From Heracleum sosnowskyi (taxonomy: Eukaryota > Streptophyta > Magnoliopsida > Apiales > Apiaceae): 64,000 bases of DNA. A program made the translations under genes and the position numbers. Below the pieces are notes generated by a model. It saw nothing but the letters and a program-made list of their open reading frames with translations. It ran no database searches and was not told where the DNA came from. The stretch covers positions 85,418,363 to 85,482,362 of the forward strand of contig CM061239.1 of the NCBI GenBank assembly GCA_030848705.1, read 5' to 3'. Below are positions 52,198 through 62,143 of the stretch, one piece after another; positions within the stretch are counted from its first letter, which is position 1, and every line of letters begins with the position of its first letter.

Positions 52198-53547
52198 GAG
52201 GAATTAAGAACTGAAAGAGATGATAAGGGAGTTATGAGGTATACTTACCGAATTTGGATTCCTAATGACCAGGAATTAAAAGATGAGATTCTTCATGAGA
52301 GTCATAGCTCAAGGTATTCAATTCACCCGGGAAGTACCAAGATGTATAGGGATCTAAAGGAATATTATTGGTGGCCTAACATGAAAAAGGACGTAACAGG
52401 GTGGGTAAGCAAATGCTTGACCTGCCAAAGAGTAAAGGCAGAACACCAGAGACCCGCTGGACTTTTAAGACCCCTAGAGATTCCAGAATAGAAATGGGAA
52501 TAGATAGCCATGGACTTTGTAGTAGGATTGCCCCGAACCAAAGCTAATCACGACGCCATATGGGTAATCGTAGACCGGTTGACGAAGTCAGCCCACTTCA
52601 TACCGATCAATGAAAGGTACACTGTCGATAGGTTAGTGGATATTTATATGAAGGAAATTATGGCGCGACATGGAGTTCCAGTCGCCATTGTGTCAGACCG
52701 AGACCCTAGATTTAACTCCAGATTTTGGAGAAGCTTTCAAGAATGTGTAGGAACCAAGCTAAACATGAGTACTGCTCACCATCCCCAGATGGATGGGCAA
52801 AGCGAAAGGACTATCCAAACATTAGAGGATATGTTGAGAGTTTGTGCCATAGATTTCAAAGGAAATTGGGATGATCACCTACCCCTGATTGAGTTCTCCT
52901 ACAATAACAGTTTTCATGCAAGTATCGGGATGCCCCCGTATGAGGCCTTGTATGGAAGAAGATGTCGATCTCCCTTGTCTTGGGATGAAGTTGGAGAGCG
53001 AAAAATGCTCGGACCCGAAATGGTCCAACAGACTAAGGATGCAATAGACCTTATTAGAGGACGGCTGGTAGCAGCCCAAGACAGACAAAAGAAATATGCA
53101 GACTTGGCCCGAAAGGACAAGAAATATGAAGTGGGAGATCTTGTGCTGTTGAAAGTATCTCCGTGGAAAGGATTGATGAGATTCAGAAAGAAAGGGAAAT
53201 TGAGCCCTAGGTATATTGGACCGTTCGAGATCTTGAGACGCATCGGGGAAGTAGCTTACGAGCTAGCCTTGCCCCCAAACCTGCAGCAAGTTCATAACGT
53301 GTTCCATGTATCCATGTTAAGGAAGTACAATCTGGATGCTAGACATGTGGTAGAATACGAGCAAGTAGATATACAACCAGACCTGTCATATATAGAGCAA
53401 CCGGTGGAAATCATTGACCGCAAGGATCAAGTACTAAGGAATAAAGTTATAAAGCTGGTAAGAGTTTTGTGGAAAAATCATAATGTTGAAGAATCCACTT
53501 GGGAACTAGAGAGCTCAATGCTAGAAAAGTACCCTCATTTATTTTGA
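52198..53547 (+). pseudogene. Tekay integrase with C-terminal chromodomain (same frame)
   Basis: The zinc finger reads HPGSTKMYRDLKEYYWWPNM and CLTCQRVKAEH. TAG codons at 52489-52491 and 52501-52503 fall between finger and core. At the first, the related copy at 56288 has Trp (TGG). The core has AMDFVVGLPRTKANHDAIWV, IVSDRDPRFNSRFW and GQSERTIQTLED with the Asp, Asp and Glu. The C-terminal part has GPFEILRRIGEVAYELALP and HNVFHVSMLRKYN. A chromodomain follows: PVEIIDRKDQVLRNK, VLWKNHNVEESTWELES and a YPHLF end. That wording is typical of Tekay (Del-type) chromoviruses. Confidence 0.88.
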
Positions 53548-53572
53548 TCTGATTCCGGGACGGAATCCTTTT

Positions 53573-53585
53573 AAGTAGGGGAGAC
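53573..53585 (+). other. Polypurine tract
   Basis: TAAGTAGGGGAGA followed by C, directly before the 3' LTR start at 53586. It is the second-strand primer site. Confidence 0.7.
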
Positions 53586-56026
53586 TGTAATATCCCAAAT
53601 TTTTGTAATATTTAAAACCTTGATGAATAGTAAATTTGCTGATGAAAAGTTTTTCAGACCACACTATGTAGATGACATGGAATGAATGTTTCGAAGTTAT
53701 ATTATTGATGTATAAGGAGAATAAGTATTCACTGGACAATCAAGAATGTATTGATTTGATCGTTTTAAGAAAGTATGTGGAATGAAAAAACCATGATCGT
53801 ATCTTAAACCAAGGTGAGAAACCTAAGATTATATATTAGACAAAGGTAATGGAAAGATAAAGGAGGTACCCCTAGCTTTGGTACAGAGAAACGTCTTTAA
53901 AACCACTTGAAACTATCGCGAAACAAAAGCGTAATAAATTATGGATTAAACCCTAAACCATATAATGATGCTGTTGTGATATACGTTGTGATATTGATAA
54001 ATATACTGCTTTAATGCTGTGAAATGACTTATACACTGTTTTCGCTTTTAATAAAAAGCTGTATAAGACATAAGGTTTATATGCTAGGTAAACACTAGAT
54101 ATAAACCAAGGTTAAAGGTTAAAGACTCTAAGTATAGAGTACTTGTATGATAGTTTTAAAACTTAGACCGGGAGTCAAAATATTATTTTGTTTTGATCCT
54201 ACTGTCAGAAGCTGGAAGGTTCCAGGGACAGTTATATTTTAAAGATTTATTAAATATTCCAATATCTATATTATTGGGTATTTAAGGTGAGATATTTAAA
54301 TAATATTATAATAAATATTATTTGAATATTATTTAATTAAGTGAATATTATTTTGAATATTCACTTAAGTGATTTTATATTGAATAATAATTCAATTGTT
54401 ATTATTTGAATATTTTTTTTATTTAAGTAAATATTATTTTGAATATTCACTTAAGTGGTTTTATATTGAATAATAATTTAATATTTATTATTTGGGTATT
54501 TATTAAATATTCCAAATATGATTTGAAAATCATAGAACCTTATTATATGATTAAATGTTCTATTATTTACACAAAAATATGAATTTCTGATTTTCAGAAA
54601 AGATATTAAAATAGAGATTCCCAACTATTATCTTAAGATATTTAAAGGTAATTAAATGAGGATAGTGTTTTCTAACTCATCGAAAATTGGGAATCCAGTT
54701 CAAGAAGTCGAGGACAAAGTTTTACTTCCACTGTTCCTCTAGAATAACTACAACTGGGGATGACTCCCCCATTCAAGTAAAGTATTTCAAACTTGCTAAA
54801 CTCTGAAATTTCAATAAACTCCTTGGTCATGATTACAAAATACGTGGTAATCGTCGGTAGTTTCGTTGACTAATGTCAACCCACACTTTGACTTACTCCT
54901 TTCAATTACTCTGGAGTAAGGTATTCTGAACGGTTACAAAGTTTTGACAAGTATTTGTACTTGGGAAAAATGGAATTAAATTCTGATTTCCGTTTCATTG
55001 ATATTTTTCATCATGGGAATTGGAAGGGCCTACACGGCAATGAAATAGGTGCCGAGGTAGTGCTAAAATTATCAAGGCTTGCCCGGTGACGAAATAGGCG
55101 CCGAGGTAGTGATCTCTTGCGTGCTAAGGCTTGCCCGGTGACGAAATAGGCGCCGAGGTAGTGATCTCTTAGCACAGTGGCCCGTATGCGGTCAGGGTGA
55201 TAACCAAACAGGAAGTCGTCCTTCTACTAGTAGAAAAGAAAAGTTACGATACAACGGCTGATCACCGTGTATCGGGTGTTCCAGTACATTCCCTTCTCTC
55301 CAATTGTAGTTGTGCTGCACATTGTAACAAAAGCCTAGGCGCTGAGTTACTGATAATGTGACAGTGATGAGTAATGATGTTCCTCATACAATAGTCGTAC
55401 TGTATGGTATGTTTTGACGAAAAGAGAAATAAATATATCATTCTGTATACGAATGAAGTTTTAAAGGTTTTCCTTTATGATATAAGCTTACCTATATGCT
55501 TATGCTGTATTGTATTATTGATGGGCCGAGTGCTCACTCTTGCTTTCTTTTTATATATATATATCACAACACAACAACTGGAGTAGTAGGTCAGGATTCG
55601 TCGTACCGCTCGGAAGCGCGTCAAGGATATACAGGCCGCCCGTAGCATGGTTGTTACAGTTGATCAAGTAGAAGTACTGAGTTGGTTCGGAGTGTAACTC
55701 TTGTTGCTCCGGTTTATTTATAAGTATCACTTATGTATACTAATGAACAAGAACAAACTTTTGCGCTGCCTTATGGTTTCACATAGAAATCATACTGGTA
55801 GTAAGTTGCGAGTATTTTACTTTTGGGTTGTAATAACTTTAAATTATGGATCATATGACTACTGTTTTTGTAAGTTCGTTTCTGAGACATAACTAGCGTG
55901 AGTATATTGATGGTGGGGTCACCATGTGTGTTGATTTATTATTTTATGGTTCAAGTATTAAGTGTTTGTACGGAACAAGGGATCGTGACAACCCAGATCT
56001 ACGACCCCAGATCTGGGGGTGTTACA
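53586..56026 (+). mobile_element. 3' LTR of the complete Tekay element
   Basis: 2441 bp with the same landmarks as the 5' LTR: palindromes near 54340 and 54440, tandem array 55018-55168, GCTCACTCTTGCTT at 55532-55545, GTTACA end. The mini-exon region is altered (GTAGGTCAG in place of ATGGCCATG; CAA in place of the CAG before the donor GT). Confidence 0.9.
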
Positions 56027-56287
56027 AGATGGTTCTTGTGTGACCATTCCAATTGCTAAGCCTTCACCCAAACTTTGATTGAGTGGTTCTTGTGTGGCTG
56101 GATCATCAGTAAGAGATGCTGAACCACTTTGAGGTCCAGGTTCTTGTGGGCTTGATCCCTTCAGTTTCTTCTGTCTAGAAAACACTAACTCTCCTACTTT
56201 CCTTAGCTTTTCCATTGGATGTTTAATCCCAAGATTGGAAGCAGCAACACCATACTTGTTATATCCGTGAATATGTAGCCAACCGGA
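56027..56287 (-). pseudogene. SIRE env-like ORF, N-terminal part (interrupted)
   Basis: A minus-strand frame reads GYNKYGVAASNLGIKHPMEK, then LVFSRQKKLKGSS. A run of TQEP/SQEP-type motifs follows, like those on the other side of the Tekay element. With one copy of the target duplication removed the frame matches the 43109-44878 part, so this is the upstream piece of the same ORF. Translation beyond 56027 into the LTR is spurious. Towards 56287 it meets Tekay integrase sequence abruptly, so its own start is lost. Confidence 0.7.
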
Positions 56288-57617
56288 CGACAAAGGGATC
56301 TTGAGATTTGCTTCTCGGATATGGATACCTAACGTAGCGGAACTGAAAAGTGAGATTTTGCACGGAGCACATAACTCGAAGTATTCAATTCATCCAGGGA
56401 GTACGAAGATGTATCGAGATCTTAAGACAAACTTTTGGTGGCCAGATATGAAGAGAGAGATTGCGGAATGGGTAAGTAAATGCTTTACGTGTCAAAGAGT
56501 TAAGGCGGAACATCAGAGACCAAGTGGATTACTTCAACCATTGGAAATTCCCGAATGGAAGTGGGAACACATTGCGATGGACTTTGTAGTAGGATTGCCT
56601 AGAACAAAAGCTAACCATGATGCCATCTGGGTTATCGTGGATCGATTGACGAAATCTGCGCATTTCCTTCCGATTAACGAGAGATTCTCGCTAGATAAGT
56701 TAGTTCATATTTACGTAAAAGAAATCGTAGTACGACATGGAGTTCCAGTATCGATAGTGTCTGATAGAGACCCTCGATTCAATTCAAGATTTTGGAAAAG
56801 TTTTCAAGAGTGTTTAGGCACCGAGTTGAGAATGAGTACGGCTTATCACCCGCAGACGGACGGTCAAAGCGAAAGGACAATTCAGACTATTGAAGATATG
56901 CTTAGGACATGTGCACTTGACTTTGAAGGCAGTTGGGACGATCATCTACCCTTGGTGGAATTTTCATATAATAATAGTTTTCATGCGAGCATCGGAATGC
57001 CACCTTACGAAGCTTTGTATGGACGAAAGTGTCGATCTCCAGTATATTGGGAAGAAGTTGGTGAACGGAAAATGATAGGACCAGAACTAGTGCAACGAAC
57101 AAAGGAAGTGGTTCAACTGATTCAGAGAAGATTGATAACAGCTCAAGACCGACAGAAAAAGTATGCGGATCTAGCCAGAAAGGATGTGGGATTCGAAGAA
57201 GGAGAGCAGGTGTTACTAACGGTTTCACCATGGAAAGGATTAGTTAGGTTTGGAAAGAAAGGGAAGTTGAGTCCGAGATATGTTGGGCCGTTTGAGATTT
57301 TGAAGAAGGTGGGCGAGGTAGCTTACGAGTTGGCATTGCCACCGCATATGCAGCACGTTCATAATGTATTTCATGTATCTATGCTTAAGAGGTATTGACC
57401 AGATTCGAATCATGTAGTAGAGTATGAACCCATAGAGGTCCAGGCAGATTTATCATATGTAGAACGACCGATTCAGATATTGGATCGTAAGGAGAAAGTA
57501 CTAAGGAATAAGACAGTAGCGTTAGTGAGAGTTTTGTGGAGGAATCCTAAAGTAGAAGAGTCTACCTAGGAGTTAGAGAATGAGATGTTAGAGAAGTATC
57601 CCCAGTTGTTTCCTTGA
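56288..57617 (+). pseudogene. Tekay-like integrase and chromodomain, second family
   Basis: It begins within the linker just before the zinc finger (DKGILRFASRIWIPN). It has HPGSTKMYRDLKTNFWWPDM and CFTCQRVKAEH. Core motifs are AMDFVVGLPRTKANHDAIWV, IVSDRDPRFNSRFW and GQSERTIQTIED. C-terminal parts are VGPFEILKKVGEVAYELALP and a chromodomain (IQILDRKEKVLRNK, VLWRNPKVEEST). In-frame stops are TGA 57396-57398 and TAG 57567-57569, the latter replacing the conserved Trp. The 5' edge is a sharp junction with the SIRE fragment; gag, protease and RT of this copy are missing. Confidence 0.85.
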
Positions 57618-57656
57618 TCTGATTCTGAGGACAGAATCTTATTAAGGGGGGAAAGA

Positions 57657-60600
57657 TGTAATATCCGTGAATTTTATTATTTGATTAAATGATATAATTA
57701 ATCTAAAATATTTATTTTGGAATATTGGAATATTATTATATGATATTTAGTGTGTGATTATGTGCTAAATGGTGAGTCAGAAGCCCCTTTCGAAAATTTC
57801 GTCATTTGGAATTTTCTTCAAATTTGAGCCGTTTTGATAATTCAAGGGCCCCGTTGAAATTTCGTACATTCATTTTTAATTCTTCGTCTTTCATATTCGA
57901 ATCGTTATCGAAAGGGTTATGGGATTCTATTTAACCCTACCTATTTGATTCTGCAAATAAATTTCAATTTTTGATCCGAAAAAGGAAAAATCGTTCCGAA
58001 CCCTAATTGCTTAAGGGGACGGATTTGTCGTTCTATATCAATATTGAAGTTGTTATAGCCCTAGTATTCTTGAGCATTAGTTACATAATGATATATATCA
58101 ATTTGGATGATCATCAACCTTTTTAACCCCTTATTTTTCGTAAAACGTGTTTTTGACCTAATTAGGGTTTTTAAACGATCTAACGAATCAATATCGATCC
58201 AAAAATGTTATTTGGGGTATTATTTTTCCAGAAATATAAAAAGACAAATCAGACTTCATAACTCATAGCAAATCTGCAGCAATTATTCATAAAATCCGAA
58301 ATTCCCAAAAAATTATTTTTGTGTTCTTGATCTTCCATCAATTCGTTCTAAGGGTTATTGAAGTCCAAATTTGAAGTTCTTATACTCAAATCAAAGCTCC
58401 AAAAATCTAGTTTCAGAATCTTCCAACCTCATCATCATCTGGTAAGTATTCGATTTTATATTGATTTTACAAGTTTCGAATTATAATTAGGGTTCTTGAT
58501 TTGATTTGGGGATTTTCATTCTGTTGATTCTCCGTTCAATTGGTTGCTTCTAACATGTTCCTAGGGTTCTAATTAGCAAGAATCCATAGTTTAATTTCAT
58601 GTTTGAGTCGAATTTTTACGGGTTTTGATTTCGGGTTTTGACCCGATTTCTTCTTTCAATTCGTACGTTCTTGATATTGATCTGACATTGTTTTTGATAA
58701 AGGGCTTTTATTGTGTGAGTTATAAGCTTCGTTTTGGTATATTAATCTTTGAGTTTCATGTACGGAATAGGTAGATCGGGTTTCCGGCCGAGGTCGTCGC
58801 CGGAGAATTCTTTGAACGGATTCTGGGCACGATTCCGGCTAGAGACATATGTTTTGATGTGTGGGTTTTGTTTGGCTTCAAAAGGCGAACAAAAGCCCTC
58901 TGGTTTGATTTATGTTTGGATGGAATCGAAGAATTCCGGCGGCCGGAGACCGACCGGATTCTGGAAAACCCAGAATCCGGTGGGTTGTTCTTGGCGACCC
59001 GGAATTGTTCTTCCCGACCCGTTTACCCGATTTTCGACCCGGTTTCAATCTTCAAAACCCTAATTCATTTTCAGAAAACTGTTTTTGAATTTTATTTTTA
59101 AATTTAATTCGAAAATAGTTTAAAAACTTTAAAAATTCATATTTTATTTTAAAAATAGATTTTTAATATCAGAAAAATTCTGATAAATTATATTTATTAT
59201 TTTAAACCCGAAAATTGATTAAACTTAATTTATTTTAATTATTTTTAATTAATAATGAATTTATTAATTAATTGGTTATTTAATTAATCGATTAATTCTT
59301 AAAAATTAATTATTAATTAGATTTAATTAATTAAAAATTCAGTTTAATTATTTTCACCCCTGTTTTATTATTTAAAAATAGTTTGAGTATTTAAAGAGTG
59401 TCAATTAATTTTATTAATTGATTTATTTTGCATTAAATGTTTATATTGGATTTAAAAATCCGATTTTTGATTTAAAAATTAATCGTGACTTATCTAAAAT
59501 TCAAATAAGTTTCGTGTGATGTTTTAAAAATGTTTATAAGTGCTATATGGTTCATATTAATTGTGTGTTGTGTTTTATAGTCTGTATATGCCCGTACTAG
59601 GGCAAATATCTGAATTTTAAATATCGTAAATTATACCGGACGTCCGATACGTAACCGGTTACTTGTTTAAATGTGATTATTGGTTGAATAAGTGTCGAGA
59701 GTAGAACGAGAATAGTTAGACTTATTGTGATGAGTTGTTTAATTATAGAATCGAGTTCCCGGAGCAAGGGAAAGGGAAAAGTAGAGTGAGCAGAGTCGTT
59801 CCGACAGCAGCTTAGACCAGGCAAGTATTTGTGCCTTTACTTGTGATAAAATTTATTACTGTCTTGATTACTTGAATACCGTTATCCCCAGAACAATTCA
59901 AATTATCAATCTTTCAACCGCATTTAGACAACTGATTCCATTTCCTTAGAGATTCTTGATTCTTTGATTTGATCTGCATCGGAAACCCTTATTTCCAATT
60001 CACTTGATTATTTTTTACCACCTATTGTTATTGTTTATCATCCTTTGATTATCATTGACAACCATTGATTATTTGACTTCCATCTTGACTATTGATTACG
60101 GTCATTGATTATCGACTACCAATATTGATTCCCTTATTGAATGAGTACACCGTACCATTGAAATTACTCCATGATTATTTCTCAATCTTCATTTGATACT
60201 GAACAGTTGAAGCTCTTTTGCAATTACCATACATTCCGTTTATCTTATTGAGCATGTTATTGTTTATACCCTATTATAGATTTGGCATGTGTTTTCAAAA
60301 ATGGACCAGTAATTGGTCGGGCCATATTCATGGTCAGAATAACTTAAGGCCCAAATTGGCCTAAGATCCAGTAGAGGACTATGTCATGAGCTAGTCCGGG
60401 GTTGATGCGTGGCTGGCCAGCAGCACAACCTTTGATTTGAATAAAATGTATAAGCCAAATTCTAATTCTTTTCTTCAATTGTTATTGATACAAAGCATGT
60501 GTTAGCTAAATATTGTTGATTCTGATATCATAAATTCATATCCTTACAACTGTGATAGAAATGATTCATTGATGTTTGCTGAGCAATTTTGGCTCACTCT

Positions 60601-60955
60601 TGCTTGTTGTTTTCTAACCCTATTCCAGTGAAGCGAGAGTATGAGTCGGCATAGCGTGACCGATAGTTCACCAGCAGCCAGGAGAGCCCCTCGAGTCATT
60701 GTCATTGGCAGGGTAGTTGTTTTGCTTTTCTAGATTAGATGTCTAGATTTGAACTTTGGTTGTGATGTAATAACTCTGATAAAACTGGTATTGTATTAAT
60801 AAACGATTGTAGTAGCTTGTGTTCATTGCCATAATCTGGATGCGGTCTTGGTCAAGGGGTATTTGTGTCTTTATATATATTATGCATGTGTTAAATAGTA
60901 TTCCGTTGGTCGGATGACTCCTCAAATCTGTACCCCGGGTTTGGAGGGCGTCACA
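57657..60955 (+). mobile_element. LTR of the second Tekay family, 3.3 kb
   Basis: It starts TGTAATATCCGTGAATTTTA after a polypurine tract (TAAGGGGGGAAAGA) and ends GGAGGGCGTCACA, followed by a tRNA-Met primer site. So a single LTR is 3' LTR to the integrase on its left and 5' LTR to the gag on its right. It holds a strong donor-like GTAAGTATT at 58442, a GC-rich tract at 58770-59050 with an 11-bp perfect hairpin (58954-58980), and GCTCACTCTTGCTT at 60592-60605. The open frame 58749-59063 falls in the GC-rich tract and is not taken as a gene. Confidence 0.85.
60641..60712 (+). CDS. Candidate first exon of the second family's accessory ORF, inside the LTR
   Basis: Twenty-four codons from ATG encode MSRHSVTDSSPAARRAPRVI, then VIGR, and end AGG before GTAGTT, a donor-like site, in phase 0. 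It is preceded by TTTCTAACCCTATTCCAG (to 60628), itself an excellent acceptor with branch-point-like CTAAC. An untranslated leader exon ending at the GTAAGT at 58442 may therefore be spliced to it. This is inference from sequence only. Confidence 0.4.
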
Positions 60956-60957
60956 GT

Positions 60958-60969
60958 TGGTATCAGAGC
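60958..60969 (+). other. Primer-binding site (initiator tRNA-Met)
   Basis: TGGTATCAGAGC lies two bases after the LTR end. It lies within the proposed 60713-61103 intron. Confidence 0.92.
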
Positions 60970-61103
60970 AACAGGTTATGGCATTTGAAACAAGTTAGGA
61001 CTTAGGGTCCAGGATAACGTAGAGAGTTAGGAATTCACGTAAGGATATTAGGAGGTCAACTAGGGATATTATGCGTAGTAATTAAATGTGGTTATAATTG
61101 CAG

Positions 61104-61649
61104 CCCCCTAGTTCTAGTTCAGACTCAGACCCTTTCGAGGATACGATATCAGAGATACCTACGCCCGTTGAGAGAGCAGGACCGTCTCGGCCAGTGCGAT
61201 ATCAGCCTAGGCATCAGGACCCAGTAGTTAGGAGAGATCAGATACCTTGTCCTATTCCACTCCGACAAGTAGCCCCAGCACCAGTGTCTCAGGCATCAGT
61301 TTGTGGGCCTTTGTATCAGTTATGTGAGCCACCAGTTCCACACCATGTGTATCAGAGGGTGAGTAGAGAGAAGGAGTACCTTTATGGACAGGTTATGGAG
61401 ATGGGTAAGGTTCGTTCGATCGAAGCAGCCGCTCTCCGAGAGAGAGACAGACTTAGAGATCAGATGAGAGACATTCAGATGAGGTTTAAGGTTACGAGGA
61501 CCTTGGTTGAGACTCGATTGCACGGATTAGCTTCTAGTCGAGAGGGAGAGACAGTAGCAGGGATGAGACAGATTTTGGATTATGCGATGAGTGAGATTGC
61601 AGAGATTTCAGGACCCCCGTTATGGCCGGCAGGAGCAGGTGATCCGTGA
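61104..61649 (+). CDS. Accessory pre-gag ORF, second Tekay family (181 codons)
   Basis: The frame opens after TTATAATTGCAG (AG at 61102-61103). An in-frame TAA sits at 61095-61097, and no ATG occurs in roughly the first 95 codons, so conventional initiation cannot produce most of it. The N-terminal part is Ser/Asp then Pro-rich (PPSSSSDSDPFEDTISEIPT, QVAPAPVSQ). The C-terminal half is charged and probably helical (RVSREKEYLYGQVMEMG, ALRERDRLRDQMRDIQMRF) and ends PPLWPAGAGDP. Like 47565-48338 it sits between primer site and gag with an acidic/Pro-rich then helical layout; direct sequence similarity is weak by eye. Function unknown. Confidence 0.6.
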   Translation, partial: PPSSSSDSDPFEDTISEIPTPVERAGPSRPVRYQPRHQDPVVRRDQIPCPIPLRQVAPAPVSQASVCGPLYQLCEPPVPHHVYQRVSREKEYLYGQVMEMGKVRSIEAAALRERDRLRDQMRDIQMRFKVTRTLVETRLHGLASSREGETVAGMRQILDYAMSEIAEISGPPLWPAGAGDP

Positions 61650-62143
61650 GCAGGTATTAGTAGCAGACAGATGTGACGTGGATGTATGGTTTCTAGATAG
61701 TTAGTATATAGATGCATATTGTAGAATCAGCAGTGCATCGGGCTTATAGGAACGCCTCGGGTTGTTGTTGCATTTTTGTTGTATTGCTGGTCGGCAGTTA
61801 TGGTTCAGCCATGATATATTTTCTTTTGAAGCGTTCTACGCTTGTACTAACTCTATCTATATATATATGATAAACCTCTTTTATAGAACTGTATTCATTC
61901 CCCTGTCATTCATTTCCAGCATCATAACTGTTATTCTACTTGTTGCAACGAGTGTATCCATACACCGTTGAGAAGATCTGTAAACCTTCGAGATATCAAT
62001 TGTGATCCTTCCTTCTCTTATGTGGACTGTTTGATTAAGCCAATTATTGTTTATTCATCAGCGATATGGCTCCTAGATGACAAACCCGTTCAACTGATAC
62101 CTCTGACCAAGAAGGTCAACAAAATACACCTCCCACGGGCCGC
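61650..62143 (+). other. Spacer between accessory ORF and gag
   Basis: No supported coding is seen. Two short open frames (61762-61971, 61968-62159) lack recognisable features. Confidence 0.5.

Larger units (their letters stand above)
44874..56031 (+). mobile_element. Complete Tekay-like Ty3/gypsy element with AGATG target duplication
   Basis: The element proper is 44879-56026, flanked by AGATG at 44874-44878 and 56027-56031. Order: 5' LTR, tRNA-Met primer site, accessory ORF, gag-protease-RT-RNase H-integrase-chromodomain in one frame, polypurine tract, 3' LTR. Both LTRs start TGTAATATCCCAAATTTTTG and end GTTACA. They are closely alike, with scattered single differences and one large indel of about 55 bp, so the insertion is recent compared with its neighbours. 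It lies antisense inside the SIRE env-like ORF. Six nonsense codons in gag-pol make it non-autonomous. Confidence 0.92.

Noticed and set aside
58749..59063. 104-codon frame inside the 3.3-kb Tekay LTR
   Set aside because: It falls in the GC-rich tract, has no family features and is interrupted by the hairpin. It is better explained as LTR leader sequence.
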